Positions 45,090-53,995 of a stretch of 64,000 bases of DNA are shown piece by piece (the first letter of the stretch is position 1; each line of letters starts with the position of its first letter). The stretch is from Pseudoalteromonas sp. S16_S37 (GTDB lineage Bacteria > Pseudomonadota > Gammaproteobacteria > Enterobacterales > Alteromonadaceae). The position numbers were made by a program, and so were the translations under genes. A model generated the notes under the pieces. The model was not told the DNA's origin and ran no database searches. It saw nothing but the letters and a program-made list of their open reading frames with translations. The DNA is taken from positions 62,001 through 126,000 of the forward strand of contig NZ_JAAUWV010000007.1 of the NCBI RefSeq assembly GCF_014694405.1, read 5' to 3'.

Positions 45090-45746
45090 TCACACTTGTG
45101 AAAAGCTATCAACAAAATCTTGTAATGCGTCTAAATCTACCGGTTTTAATCCCTCGCTGCTTCTCACTATCAGGCCCTTATCAACCAGCTCAGTAACCAC
45201 GCGTCTGTATGCCCGTTCAGTGGTTGCAAATCGCTCAGCTTCGGCATTAACGGTAGGGTAAGCGCGCAGTAACGTTGGGTTGTTGTTTTCGGCTCTTAAT
45301 AAGCAGTCTTTGGCTATGTTATAGCTTAAAGGCAGTAACAGTTTATCTAAGTTAATTTTTTGATTTTCAGCAAATTTTGCCGCAATTGTTTGCGCCGTAT
45401 AAAGACTCAATTCAGGCTGATCGAGTAATAATTGACGCCAGTGTTTTAGCTCAATTAAATTGTATTGCACGTCGCTTAAACAGGTTACTGTATAGATACA
45501 CGGCTGGTTGTTGAGCGCTTCGATCTCGCCAATGAGCGTATTATTACAGTCAAGCTGTCCGAGCAGTAGGCGACGACCGTTGCCAACATCATAACTAAAA
45601 GAAACTGTGCCGCTTCGAACTAAAATAAGTTTAGTTAAAGGTTCGTCTTGATGGATTAATACGTCTTTTTTACTGTGAACAAATGCATTGCCAGCGAAGC
45701 TTAGCAACTGTTCTACAAGATTGCTTGAAAAATGATATTGAAACAT
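45090..45746 (-). CDS. Crp/Fnr-family transcriptional regulator
   Basis: The 218-residue protein has an N-terminal cyclic-nucleotide-binding-like barrel (DVLIHQDEPLTKLILVRSGTV, GQLDCNNTLIGEIEAL), a dimer helix and a C-terminal winged helix-turn-helix (FATTERAYRRVVTELVDKGLI). It lacks the Cys cluster of oxygen-sensing Fnr and the full cAMP pocket signature of Crp, so the ligand is unknown. A palindrome GGACATTTGTCC lies 14 bases before its start codon and may be an autoregulatory site. Confidence 0.88.
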   Translation of the reverse strand: MFQYHFSSNLVEQLLSFAGNAFVHSKKDVLIHQDEPLTKLILVRSGTVSFSYDVGNGRRLLLGQLDCNNTLIGEIEALNNQPCIYTVTCLSDVQYNLIELKHWRQLLLDQPELSLYTAQTIAAKFAENQKINLDKLLLPLSYNIAKDCLLRAENNNPTLLRAYPTVNAEAERFATTERAYRRVVTELVDKGLIVRSSEGLKPVDLDALQDFVDSFSQV

Positions 45747-45760
45747 CTAGATGGCTCTTC

Positions 45761-45772
45761 GGACATTTGTCC
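45761..45772. promoter_or_regulatory. Palindrome upstream of the Crp/Fnr-type gene
   Basis: GGACA-TT-TGTCC is an exact 5-2-5 inverted repeat centred about 20 bases before the start codon of the minus-strand regulator. Placement suits an operator for autoregulation. The spacing is shorter than classical Crp or Fnr sites. Confidence 0.35.
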
Positions 45773-45818
45773 TATTTATTAATATTGAATAAAGATAGCA
45801 TGACCACAATGATTTTAT

Positions 45819-45920
45819 GCTAACTCACACCTGCTATTGAGGTTTTTCTCGTTTAGCCCCCATCCCGTGTTAGAGCTTACTAGGGTACTAATTCAAAGGG
45901 GTTTGTGAGTTAGCTTTTTT
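45819..45920 (+). ncRNA. Possible structured RNA closed by an 11-bp stem and U-tract
   Basis: GCTAACTCACA (45819-45829) pairs exactly with TGTGAGTTAGC (45904-45914), enclosing 74 bases, and is followed by T6 (45915-45920). A long-range closing stem with a U-tract is the shape of a terminating small RNA or of a riboswitch with its P1 stem. A further direct copy, ATGCTAACTCA, occurs just before the YgjV-like gene. No known RNA family is recognised, and the promoter is unclear. Confidence 0.3.
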
Positions 45921-45993
45921 ATTCTAGGCTTTACCATACATATATCGTTATTACGCGACCCTCTATGCTAACTCAACTAATTGGAGAGAACAA

Positions 45994-46209
45994 ATGACTT
46001 GGGAATATTTAGGCTACATTGCCTCAGTTTTTTTAGTTATCTCTCTGATGATGAGCAATGTGATTAAATTACGCTGGTTTAACTTAACGGGATGTGTGTG
46101 TTTTACCATCTATGGGGTGATGATAGAGGCTTGGCCGGTGGCTTTAACCAATGGGTTATTAGCATTGGTTAATATTTACCATTTGTATAAGCTGCATCGA
46201 GTGCAATAA
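45994..46209 (+). CDS. Small YgjV-like inner-membrane protein
   Basis: The 71-residue product is almost entirely hydrophobic, with three predicted helices, and contains YLGYIASVFLVISLMMSN and LRWFNLTGCVCFTIYG. This layout resembles one half of the YgjV-type inner-membrane family; function is unknown. A good Shine-Dalgarno sequence (TGGAGAG) precedes the ATG. It is divergent from the Crp/Fnr-type gene. Confidence 0.75.
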   Translation: MTWEYLGYIASVFLVISLMMSNVIKLRWFNLTGCVCFTIYGVMIEAWPVALTNGLLALVNIYHLYKLHRVQ

Positions 46210-46230
46210 CCTCAATGCAGCTACAAAAAG

Positions 46231-47871
46231 CTATTGCTGGTAAGCTAAATTACCAGCCAGCCATGTTTGTATGACTTTTATGTCATCGATTTCAGACGCA
46301 TCAATATTAAAATAATCTTTGTCGATTAGAATAAAATCCGCCCACTTTCCTTTTTCTAAGCTACCTAGTTTATGTTCTTGAAACGCGGCATAGGCTGCAT
46401 CAAGGGTAAATGCTCTCAGTGCTTGCTCTTTATTTAGTTTCTCTTGAGCTAGCCAGCCTTTTTCTGGTTTGTTATCGCGAGACATTCGGGTAACTGCCGC
46501 GTGCAAGCCATAGAAAGGGTTTGCTAACTCCACCGGATAATCTGAACCAGCTGCAATTTTACTACCTTGCTTTAAGAATGTTTGCCATGCATACGCGCCA
46601 CGAAGTTGTTGTTCATCTAAGCGCAGCTCGGCCATATGCATATCAGATGTTGCATGAATAGGTTGCATAGAAGGGATAATACTAAGCGTTTTAAAACGAG
46701 GAATATCATCGGGGTGGACTATTTGTGCATGTTCAATGCGATTACGCAGTAGTTTCCCGCCCACGGTTTTAAATATATTTTCATAGCTATCAAGCACTAT
46801 GCGATTGGCTTTATCGCCAATGGCGTGAGTATGCGCACTGTAGCCATGGGCAAAGCTTTGTTTAAGCAATGATTCTAGCTGCGCTTGTGTCTCAAGCATC
46901 AAGCCTGTGTGGCCCTTTCTATCGTGATAATCTGCCAATAACGCGGCTCCTCGACTGCCAAGTGCCCCATCTGCATAGATTTTTACGCTGCGAATACTCA
47001 AAAAGTCGTCTTTTTCTTTGATAACGCCGTGTTTGAGCATAGTTAGTAAGCGCTCATCACTGGCACTTAACATAGCGTAAATTCTCAAAGGCAATGTGTG
47101 TTGCTCTGCACGCTGTTGATACAATTGCCAAGTCCCATGATCAATGCCTGCATCATGGGTTGAGGTAATACCCAAACTTAGCAAATGCTGACCCGCTTTG
47201 TTTAAAGCTAATTGCCTTTGCTCATCAGTGGAGGGGGGAATGTGAGTTTTGATTAGTTGCTCAGCTTTATCAATAAATACACCACTTGGTTGGTCATCTG
47301 ATAGACGAATGATCTCCCCCCCTGCGGGTGCTTTAGTTTGTTTATCAATGCCTGCAAGCGCCATGGCTTTGCTATTAACCCATATGGCATGCCCATCTAC
47401 TCTGGTGAGAACGACGGGCCTGTCACTTACATACTGGTCTAACTGTTTAGCAGTTGGGAACTGTTTATCAGGCCAAAGGGTTTGATCCCAACCCCTGCCA
47501 ATTAACCACCCCTTAGGTGCTTGTTTTGCATAGTCACGTAACTTTTCACCAATGGCTGATACTGATGTTATGCCTCTGACATCGAGCCTTAACAAGTTAT
47601 CACCCAAACCAATAACATGGCCATGCGCATCAATTAAACCGGGTAACAGTGTGTGGCCTTTACCATCAATTTGAGTTGCTTGAGGGAACTCTTTAATAAT
47701 GTCTTTTTCGCCAGTTTTTACCACTTTACCGTCTTTGAAAACCAGCACATTAAAAGTGTTTAATTCTCCTTTGAGTGTAGGACTGTAGCCCTTTACATTG
47801 TGAATCACGATTGTTTGAGCATAGGTTAGGGTGCTGCATATCAGCACAGCTAGACTTGCCAACAGTTTCAT
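46231..47871 (-). CDS. Exported amidohydrolase of the YtcJ type
   Basis: The 546-residue product has a signal peptide (KLLASLAVLICSTLTYA) and an amidohydrolase-3 domain: the metal-binding LIDAHGHVIGL (HxH), His residues in THDAGIDHGTW and HTHAIGDKANR, HAQIVHPDD and the catalytic Asp in AAGSDYPVEL. It should be a periplasmic hydrolase of C-N bonds; the substrate is not predictable. It stands alone, with AGGTGA before the start. Confidence 0.87.
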   Translation of the reverse strand: MKLLASLAVLICSTLTYAQTIVIHNVKGYSPTLKGELNTFNVLVFKDGKVVKTGEKDIIKEFPQATQIDGKGHTLLPGLIDAHGHVIGLGDNLLRLDVRGITSVSAIGEKLRDYAKQAPKGWLIGRGWDQTLWPDKQFPTAKQLDQYVSDRPVVLTRVDGHAIWVNSKAMALAGIDKQTKAPAGGEIIRLSDDQPSGVFIDKAEQLIKTHIPPSTDEQRQLALNKAGQHLLSLGITSTHDAGIDHGTWQLYQQRAEQHTLPLRIYAMLSASDERLLTMLKHGVIKEKDDFLSIRSVKIYADGALGSRGAALLADYHDRKGHTGLMLETQAQLESLLKQSFAHGYSAHTHAIGDKANRIVLDSYENIFKTVGGKLLRNRIEHAQIVHPDDIPRFKTLSIIPSMQPIHATSDMHMAELRLDEQQLRGAYAWQTFLKQGSKIAAGSDYPVELANPFYGLHAAVTRMSRDNKPEKGWLAQEKLNKEQALRAFTLDAAYAAFQEHKLGSLEKGKWADFILIDKDYFNIDASEIDDIKVIQTWLAGNLAYQQ

Positions 47872-47976
47872 ACGGTCACCTATTTTTGTAGTTATTGTTA
47901 GCCACCATAACTTAGTTTTAAGATGGACTCAAAATAATGATATGATTGAATTTTGTAGTTAAAAAGGAAACTTTCA

Positions 47977-48477
47977 ATGCAGTTGTTTATGGTTTATTTG
48001 GGTGGACGAGTGAGTGGCTGCCATATTGAAATGCACGATGTACGATTTGTTATTGGCGAAAAAATCGAAGATTGCTACCAAAAATTAAAAGCACAGTGGG
48101 TTGGGGATAAAGCTGCTGTGCATATGGACTCTTATGTCGCTATCAATCATGTAGATGGTTATGAAGTGAGTTTAGTGAAAGAGCAGCCTAAGCATGCATT
48201 AAAACTTTATTTTGTAAATATGGGGGCTTATGTGCCAGAGCGCTTAGCCGAGCAACACGATTTTGCCTTGTTTGTAGCACAAAACGAGCAAGAAGCTAAA
48301 GCAAAGGCCAAACAGCAGCTACTTAACGGTATGAGCCACCTTCATAAAGACAACTTACATGATGTGGATGACTGCTTTGCCATTGACTTACTAGATGAGC
48401 AGTACTTTATTGAGTTAAAGGCAAGCGGCAAAAATCAAACCTTGTCACCAGATTGGTTTGGCTATCACATCCTGTGA
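47977..48477 (+). CDS. DUF1543 family protein
   Basis: The 166-residue cytoplasmic protein carries the DUF1543 pattern MVYLGGRVSGCHIEMHDVRFVIG near the N-terminus, followed by LKAQWVGDKAAVHMDSY and VDGYEV, and what looks like a second, diverged copy in the C-terminal half (LYFVNMGAYVPE). Function is unknown. It ends three bases before the convergent small membrane-protein gene. Confidence 0.8.
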   Translation: MQLFMVYLGGRVSGCHIEMHDVRFVIGEKIEDCYQKLKAQWVGDKAAVHMDSYVAINHVDGYEVSLVKEQPKHALKLYFVNMGAYVPERLAEQHDFALFVAQNEQEAKAKAKQQLLNGMSHLHKDNLHDVDDCFAIDLLDEQYFIELKASGKNQTLSPDWFGYHIL

Positions 48478-48480
48478 TCA

Positions 48481-48690
48481 TTACTCGTGCTTATCAGCTT
48501 TTATCGCAATTTTTATCGCAATAAGCACGATAGCAAACATTAAAAATGGTAACGCTGCTAAGGCATATTCGGCGATATTGCTGTCTTGATAGTTAGGTTG
48601 CAGGATATAATGTCCACCTATGCATAACGCAATTGTCACAAGTAAAAGCGGTAGCATTATCAGTTCTTTGCGTTTTGAATGTGCTTTCAT
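48481..48690 (-). CDS. Small two-helix membrane protein, unknown
   Basis: From ATG 48690 (AGGAG ten bases upstream) the frame encodes 69 residues: a basic N-terminus (KAHSKRKE), a first helix (LIMLPLLLVTIALCIGG), a short polar loop and a second helix (ALAALPFLMFAIVLIAI) with a charged tail. No family is recognised. It is convergent with the DUF1543 gene with only three bases between the stops. Confidence 0.6.
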   Translation of the reverse strand: MKAHSKRKELIMLPLLLVTIALCIGGHYILQPNYQDSNIAEYALAALPFLMFAIVLIAIKIAIKADKHE

Positions 48691-48874
48691 AATATTTAAT
48701 CTCCTAACCACCAGTGTGATGCCTTTTTCACAAATACTTATTGATACTGATCATTAAAAGCCATCGAACATTCTCATTTAATTATTACCTTGAAAACTGT
48801 TTATTTTTTATAGCCACAAGGCAAGTAAATGACGCGCGATTCTAGCACTATATCGACATATGAACAAAATTAAC

Positions 48875-48902
48875 TTGTGCCACGCACAGGCTTTGATATA
48901 AC
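48875..48902 (+). promoter_or_regulatory. Promoter of proB
   Basis: TTGTGC and TATAAC with 16-base spacing lie 27 bases before the proB start codon. No other good candidate is seen in this 218-base gap. Confidence 0.55.
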
Positions 48903-48929
48903 TGCTTTTTTAAATACTGGAATAGGGCT

Positions 48930-50030
48930 ATGGGGCAGCAAATAATAGTAATAAAATTGGGAACTAGCGTGCTTACTGCGGGTGATGTTCACTTGAACAA
49001 GCCACGCATGGTTGAGTTGGTTCGCCAGTGTGCCGAACTAAAAAAACAAGGTCATCAAATCGTATTGGTTTCAAGTGGTGCTGTTGCCGCTGGCCGTTCT
49101 CAATTAGCCCAGCCCTGTGGCGATTCTATTTCAGAAAAACAAATGTTGGCAGCGATAGGCCAAGGTCAGCTTATCCACTTATGGCAAACCTTGTTTGCTT
49201 TGTATGATATTCCTGTCGCTCAAATGCTACTTACCAGAGCGGATGTAGAGCATCGCGAACGGTATCTTACGGCCAGAGACACCCTTACACAGCTGTTAAA
49301 GCATCAAGTGATCCCCATTATTAATGAAAACGATGCGGTTGCGACGAGCGAAATCAAAGTAGGTGACAACGACAACTTATCCGCGATGGTGGCTATTTTA
49401 GCTAACGCCAGCAAGTTGATCCTGCTGACTGATCAAGTTGGTTTATTCACTGCTGATCCTCGCATCAACCCTGAGGCCGAATTAATTGCCCAAGTACACC
49501 GCATAGACGATGACTTACGCGCATTAGCGGGTGGCAGTGGTACCTCTTTGGGCACAGGTGGTATGGCAACTAAGTTGCAAGCAGCAGATATTGCGCAGCG
49601 CGCAGGTATTGAGACTGTCATAGCCAAAGGCAGCGAAGCGAATATTGTACTTAAAATCATGGCAAAAGAGGCACAAAGTACCACGTTTATGCGTTTTGAC
49701 GCGCCTGTTGAAGGACGCAAAAAATGGTTACTCTCAGCGCCTAAATCGACCGGAACTGTGATACTTGATGACGGCGCTTGCAAAGCAATTACGCTACAAG
49801 GTGCGAGCTTATTGGCTAAAGGTGTTGTTGCTGTGTCAGGGCAGTTTGTTAGAGGTGACCTCGTGAGCGTTACTAATCAGAGCGGGCAGATCATCGCCAA
49901 AGGATTATGTGGCTTTTCAGATAGAGAACTAGATACGATTAAGGGCTGTCACAGCGCTGAAATTGCATCGGCGTTGGGCTATAAAGCTTCCAGTGTAGTG
50001 ATCCACAGAGATGATATGGTACTGCTGTAA
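48930..50030 (+). CDS. proB: Glutamate 5-kinase
   Basis: ProB phosphorylates glutamate in the first step of proline synthesis and is the feedback-controlled enzyme. The 366-residue product has the amino-acid kinase domain (IVIKLGTSVLT, VLVSSGAVAAG, INENDAVATSEIKVGDNDNLSA, GTGGMATKLQAA) and a C-terminal PUA domain (from about residue 275). Length is normal. The usual partner proA does not follow; a GGDEF gene does. Confidence 0.96.
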   Translation: MGQQIIVIKLGTSVLTAGDVHLNKPRMVELVRQCAELKKQGHQIVLVSSGAVAAGRSQLAQPCGDSISEKQMLAAIGQGQLIHLWQTLFALYDIPVAQMLLTRADVEHRERYLTARDTLTQLLKHQVIPIINENDAVATSEIKVGDNDNLSAMVAILANASKLILLTDQVGLFTADPRINPEAELIAQVHRIDDDLRALAGGSGTSLGTGGMATKLQAADIAQRAGIETVIAKGSEANIVLKIMAKEAQSTTFMRFDAPVEGRKKWLLSAPKSTGTVILDDGACKAITLQGASLLAKGVVAVSGQFVRGDLVSVTNQSGQIIAKGLCGFSDRELDTIKGCHSAEIASALGYKASSVVIHRDDMVLL

Positions 50031-50104
50031 AATTATCCTAAACACATGCAAAATGAGAACCTTACGCTAAGATTAAACTTACAGTATACAAGGTGAGGAA
50101 ACAA

Positions 50105-51082
50105 ATGAGTAAGGTCTCATCATGTGGCTATGAATGGACAATTCAGCTTGTGTCACAAAACAGTGAGCATACGCTTGATAAATGCTTATCCAATATCTTA
50201 AGCACAGCGCTTGCTAAGCCTTGTCCGTTTGCATTTTATTTCAGTAAAAGTTTATCGATACAGCAAACGCCTTGTGTAATATTTACCTCAAGTGAACAGT
50301 GGTTTGACGAACAATTAGATGTACCAGCACTTGTTACGCGCTTAAACAAACTTAACCATGATGTACAACTGCTTAGTTTAGCGCAGATGCAAATACTTCC
50401 GGTGCGTTATCAAGGTTTGATACTGGGGTTTTTGGCTGTAGACAATAACGCCATCATCCCCACCTCTGAACACAATGTCTTAAATCACATCTTAAATATT
50501 TATGTACATCAATTAGCTACTTTGCAATACGCTAGAATAGACCCGCTAACTCAGCTATTAAATCGTCAAACGTTCGATGAAAAAGTAATAGATATTGTTG
50601 CTGGAAAAGAAGCGTGGCTTGTTAGGGAGCATGGCAATGACGTGAAATGGTATATGGCGATGGCAGACATAGATCATTTCAAACACGTTAATGATAATCA
50701 TGGTCATGTTATTGGTGATGAGGTGATATTGCTGGTGGCACAGTTGCTAAAAAGTAACTTTCGTATTGGTGATTATGTGTTTCGCTATGGTGGTGAAGAG
50801 TTTGCAATAGTATTCCCTTGTAAAAATGAAGGGGAGGCAATCGAAAAACTCGATAATGTGCGCGCAATTATCGCTGCAACACGTTTTCCGCAAGTTGGTC
50901 ACGTTACAATTAGTTTGGGCGTTGTGGAGCTTAAGGATATTGCGCAAGTAGCAGATTTTGTAAATCGCGCCGATCAAGCTTTGTATCAATCGAAGTTAGA
51001 TGGCCGCAACCGAGTAACCGCTTTTTCTAGCTTAGATAGTGGTAAGGACAGTCATCGAACAGGTGATATTGAATTATTTTAG
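50105..51082 (+). CDS. Diguanylate cyclase (GGDEF protein)
   Basis: The 325-residue protein has an N-terminal region of about 150 residues with a GAF-like strand pattern (YQGLILGFLAVDNN) and a C-terminal GGDEF domain beginning DPLTQLLNRQTF. The active-site signature is GGEEF and is preceded after five residues by RIGD, a complete inhibitory I-site, so it should make cyclic di-GMP and be product-inhibited. No membrane helix is present. I start at ATG 50105 with GTGAGG upstream; the frame opens four codons earlier at GTG. Confidence 0.92.
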   Translation: MSKVSSCGYEWTIQLVSQNSEHTLDKCLSNILSTALAKPCPFAFYFSKSLSIQQTPCVIFTSSEQWFDEQLDVPALVTRLNKLNHDVQLLSLAQMQILPVRYQGLILGFLAVDNNAIIPTSEHNVLNHILNIYVHQLATLQYARIDPLTQLLNRQTFDEKVIDIVAGKEAWLVREHGNDVKWYMAMADIDHFKHVNDNHGHVIGDEVILLVAQLLKSNFRIGDYVFRYGGEEFAIVFPCKNEGEAIEKLDNVRAIIAATRFPQVGHVTISLGVVELKDIAQVADFVNRADQALYQSKLDGRNRVTAFSSLDSGKDSHRTGDIELF

Positions 51083-51128
51083 GTTGTGATATGATGGCGC
51101 CCATTAGAGTTTAGTAATGGGAGCAAAC

Positions 51129-51494
51129 ATGAAGTTTGTACGTTGGTTTTTAGGGCGCATTATTTTGTTGCTCGATTTTATATTTACTCCGCGCAGCAAA
51201 AAACGTCCATCAGATGAACAGCAAAAATTAGACGCTCACACCGCAAACATGAAGCTGTATCAATTCAAAGCATGTCCATTTTGTGTCAAAGTTCGTCGCG
51301 CCATTAAGCGTGAGGGACTAAAAATAGAGACTCGTGATGCCAAGAATAATCCGCAATTTAGAGAAGAGTTAGCTCAGCAAGGCGGTAAAATAAAAGTTCC
51401 GTGTTTGCGTATTGAGCAAGATAATCAAGTTACTTGGTTGTACGAATCAAGCGATATTGTTAGCTACCTAGAAAAGCTTGAAAAAGCCGCATAA
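51129..51494 (+). CDS. Membrane-anchored glutaredoxin-like protein
   Basis: From ATG 51129 (GGGAG before it) the 121-residue product has a hydrophobic basic N-terminus (KFVRWFLGRIILLLDFIF) that may anchor it, then a glutaredoxin / GST N-terminal thioredoxin fold with active-site CPFC, the cis-Pro motif KVPCL and a final ESSDIVSYLEKL. It probably acts as a glutathione-dependent thiol reductant. The gene lies between the GGDEF gene and gltX. Confidence 0.87.
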   Translation: MKFVRWFLGRIILLLDFIFTPRSKKRPSDEQQKLDAHTANMKLYQFKACPFCVKVRRAIKREGLKIETRDAKNNPQFREELAQQGGKIKVPCLRIEQDNQVTWLYESSDIVSYLEKLEKAA

Positions 51495-51533
51495 TTTCAC
51501 TCACTATCTATGCGTGAGCGTTTGAGTTACCAA

Positions 51534-51555
51534 GCGGTTATGCTAGCATAACCGC
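51534..51555. promoter_or_regulatory. 22-bp perfect palindrome upstream of gltX
   Basis: The two 11-base halves, GCGGTTATGCT and AGCATAACCGC, are exact reverse complements with no spacer. The element ends 36 bases before the gltX start codon. It has no T-run after it. It could be an operator, or a cruciform-like hairpin terminating the upstream gene. Confidence 0.5.
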
Positions 51556-51591
51556 CCATCATCTATTGTCAGAAATTTAAAGAGAAACACC

Positions 51592-53076
51592 ATGACTATC
51601 CGTACTCGTGTTGCACCTTCACCTACAGGTGATCCGCATTTAGGTACCGCTTATATTGCCCTTTTTAACTACTGTTTTGCTAAGCAGCAAGGCGGAGAGT
51701 TTGTTTTACGTATCGAAGATACCGACCAAGTCCGCAGTACTTTAGAGTCGGAGCAAGCGATTATGGATAGCTTACGCTGGTTAGGTCTTAACTGGGATCA
51801 TGGTCCAGACGTAGGCGGTGAATTTGGTCCGTACCGTCAATCAGAGCGTAGCGAATTATATAGAAAATATGCGCACCAACTTGTTGAACAAGGTAAAGCA
51901 TTTTACTGTTTCGCTACCGCCGAAGAATTAGATGAAATGCGCGAACAGCAAATGGCAGAAGGTCTGCGCCCTAAATACGATGGCCGCGGTCTACTGCTCA
52001 GCGAAGAAGAAGTAAAAGCCAATCTTGAAGCGGGCAAACCTTATGTGATCCGTATGAAGATCCCAAGTGAAGGTACGTTCAAGTTCAATGATTATCTACG
52101 CGGTGAAATAGAGATCCCGTGGGAGAACGTTGACATGCAAGTGCTGCTAAAAGCAGATGGATTTCCAACTTACTTCTTAGCGAATGTTGTGGATGATCAT
52201 CATATGCAGATCAGCCATATCTTCCGTGGTGAAGAGTGGATCAACTCAGCCCCTAAGCTGCTTAAACTTTACGAAGATTTTGGCTGGCAAGCGCCTGTGC
52301 TTGGCCATTTACCACTACTACGTAACCCTGATAAGTCAAAACTATCGAAGCGTAAGAACCCAACGTCAATCAACTACTACAAAGAAATGGGCTTTTTACC
52401 TGAAGCCGTGTTGAACTATCTTGGTCGCATGGGTTGGTCTATGCCCGATGAACGTGAAAAGTTTACTTTGGCTGAAATGATTGAACATTTTGACATGAAA
52501 CGTGTATCACTGGGTGGTCCTGTATTTGATGTTGATAAACTCAGTTGGTTAAACGGTTTGTGGATCCGTGAAAACTTAACTGACGAGCAGTTAATTCAGC
52601 GCTTCGTGGATTGGAAGTTTAATACGCAGACTTTGAGCCGCATTTTACCTGAGGCAAAAACACGTATTAATACGTTATCTGATTTAGTTGATTTAGCGGG
52701 GCACTTTGTAGCTGGCCAGCCTGACTACGATCCTGCGCTGTTAACAGCAGGGAAAGCTGATGAAGACACGGTACGTCAAGCACTGCAGTTCTTTATCTGG
52801 CAATTAGAAGGGCTAAGAAGCTGGAACAAGTCTGAGATCTTTGCAATCGCTAAAAATGTAGCGACGTTCCATGAGCTGAAAATTAAGGATTTCCTAGAGC
52901 CAATCTTTGTCGCCATTACAGGCAAACAATCATCAACATCGGTGATTGATGCGATGGAAATTTTAGGCTCTGATCTGTCTCGCGCACGTTTACGTGTTGC
53001 TTTGGCACACATTGGCGTGTCTAAAAAGCAGGCTAAAAAGCTAGAAAAAGCATACAGAGATTTTTCAGAATCATAA
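51592..53076 (+). CDS. gltX: Glutamyl-tRNA synthetase
   Basis: GltX charges tRNA-Glu. The 494-residue class I enzyme has the HIGH-type [13 protein letters not shown] and the KMSKS-type KLSKR with normal domain lengths, including the alpha-helical anticodon domain. The zinc-binding Cys residues of the E. coli enzyme (CxC and CxH flanking the acceptor-binding insert) are not present; the segment here is YCFATAEE and [12 protein letters not shown], so it should be a zinc-free form. A strong terminator follows. Confidence 0.96.
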   Translation: MTIRTRVAPSPTGDPHLGTAYIALFNYCFAKQQGGEFVLRIEDTDQVRSTLESEQAIMDSLRWLGLNWDHGPDVGGEFGPYRQSERSELYRKYAHQLVEQGKAFYCFATAEELDEMREQQMAEGLRPKYDGRGLLLSEEEVKANLEAGKPYVIRMKIPSEGTFKFNDYLRGEIEIPWENVDMQVLLKADGFPTYFLANVVDDHHMQISHIFRGEEWINSAPKLLKLYEDFGWQAPVLGHLPLLRNPDKSKLSKRKNPTSINYYKEMGFLPEAVLNYLGRMGWSMPDEREKFTLAEMIEHFDMKRVSLGGPVFDVDKLSWLNGLWIRENLTDEQLIQRFVDWKFNTQTLSRILPEAKTRINTLSDLVDLAGHFVAGQPDYDPALLTAGKADEDTVRQALQFFIWQLEGLRSWNKSEIFAIAKNVATFHELKIKDFLEPIFVAITGKQSSTSVIDAMEILGSDLSRARLRVALAHIGVSKKQAKKLEKAYRDFSES

Positions 53077-53098
53077 TTTATCTTGATGATATTTAATG

Positions 53099-53132
53099 AA
53101 AAAGCCGCATAGAGCATTATGCGGCTTTTTTT
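53099..53132 (+). terminator. Terminator after gltX
   Basis: AAAAAGCCGCATA and TATGCGGCTTTTT form a perfect 13-bp stem with a six-base loop, followed by T-rich sequence. Confidence 0.92.
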
Positions 53133-53220
53133 ATTATGCATAAAAATAAACAGATATGACCTCTAGTTAGTAATATTCTGCTAACATAGCGCGGTTTTAT
53201 AATCATGAAAGAAAAGGTTT

Positions 53221-53913
53221 ATGTTAAGTCAATTTTACCAACTAGACGGTGATCAGGTTGTGATCTCTCGCCAGCAAGGCAGTGAATTTGCCAAGCGTGT
53301 GGCTGATGATTTTAACCCTTTGCATGATGTCGATGCGAAAAAGTTTTGTGTGCCGGGAGATCTACTGTTTTCTTTGGTGCTAGCACGTTATGGTGTAAGT
53401 GAAAATATGCACTTTACCTTCGCAGGAATGGTTGATGAAACCTCTAAACTGGACTTTCCTGCTGGTGGTGAAGAGTTTGATATCACCTCTGACGGTAAAG
53501 TGATGCTCAGTGTTAAGCGCGATGGCGTAAATAACCAGTGTCAAAGCTTAGTGAATAGCCTGACAAAAAATTATGTTGAGTTTTCGGGCACTGCGTTTCC
53601 TCATGTCATTATCCCTTTAATGGCAAAGCAGCAAGTGATGATCAATCCAGCCCGTCCAATGGTTATTTATGAATCAATGGCAATTCATTTAGATACGCTG
53701 GACGTAAAAGAACTTGAACTTGAAACAGATACGCCTGAATTTAGTTACGAAGGGAAACGCGGAAAAATCATTCTTAGGTTTAACTTGCTTAGCGATGGAA
53801 AGCGAGTAGGGCGCGGAGAAAAGCATATGTTGGTATCTGGGATCCGTGATTATTGCCAAGATATGGTTGATGGTCTAATTGATTACTACAATAATCGTAA
53901 AGACACGTTATAA
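53221..53913 (+). CDS. DUF3581 family protein
   Basis: The 230-residue soluble protein matches the DUF3581 pattern of marine gammaproteobacteria, with FAKRVADDFNPLHDVDAKKFCVPGDLLFSLVLA near the N-terminus, a hot-dog-like layout recalling MaoC/thioesterase-type folds. Function is unknown. It stands alone before the helicase gene. Confidence 0.82.
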   Translation: MLSQFYQLDGDQVVISRQQGSEFAKRVADDFNPLHDVDAKKFCVPGDLLFSLVLARYGVSENMHFTFAGMVDETSKLDFPAGGEEFDITSDGKVMLSVKRDGVNNQCQSLVNSLTKNYVEFSGTAFPHVIIPLMAKQQVMINPARPMVIYESMAIHLDTLDVKELELETDTPEFSYEGKRGKIILRFNLLSDGKRVGRGEKHMLVSGIRDYCQDMVDGLIDYYNNRKDTL

Positions 53914-53995
53914 GCTGCAATAGATTATCAAGCGCGCATCCAAAGCGCGCTTTTGTTATACTGGCAGCTATCTTAAGATTGCCCTAATTACATAC

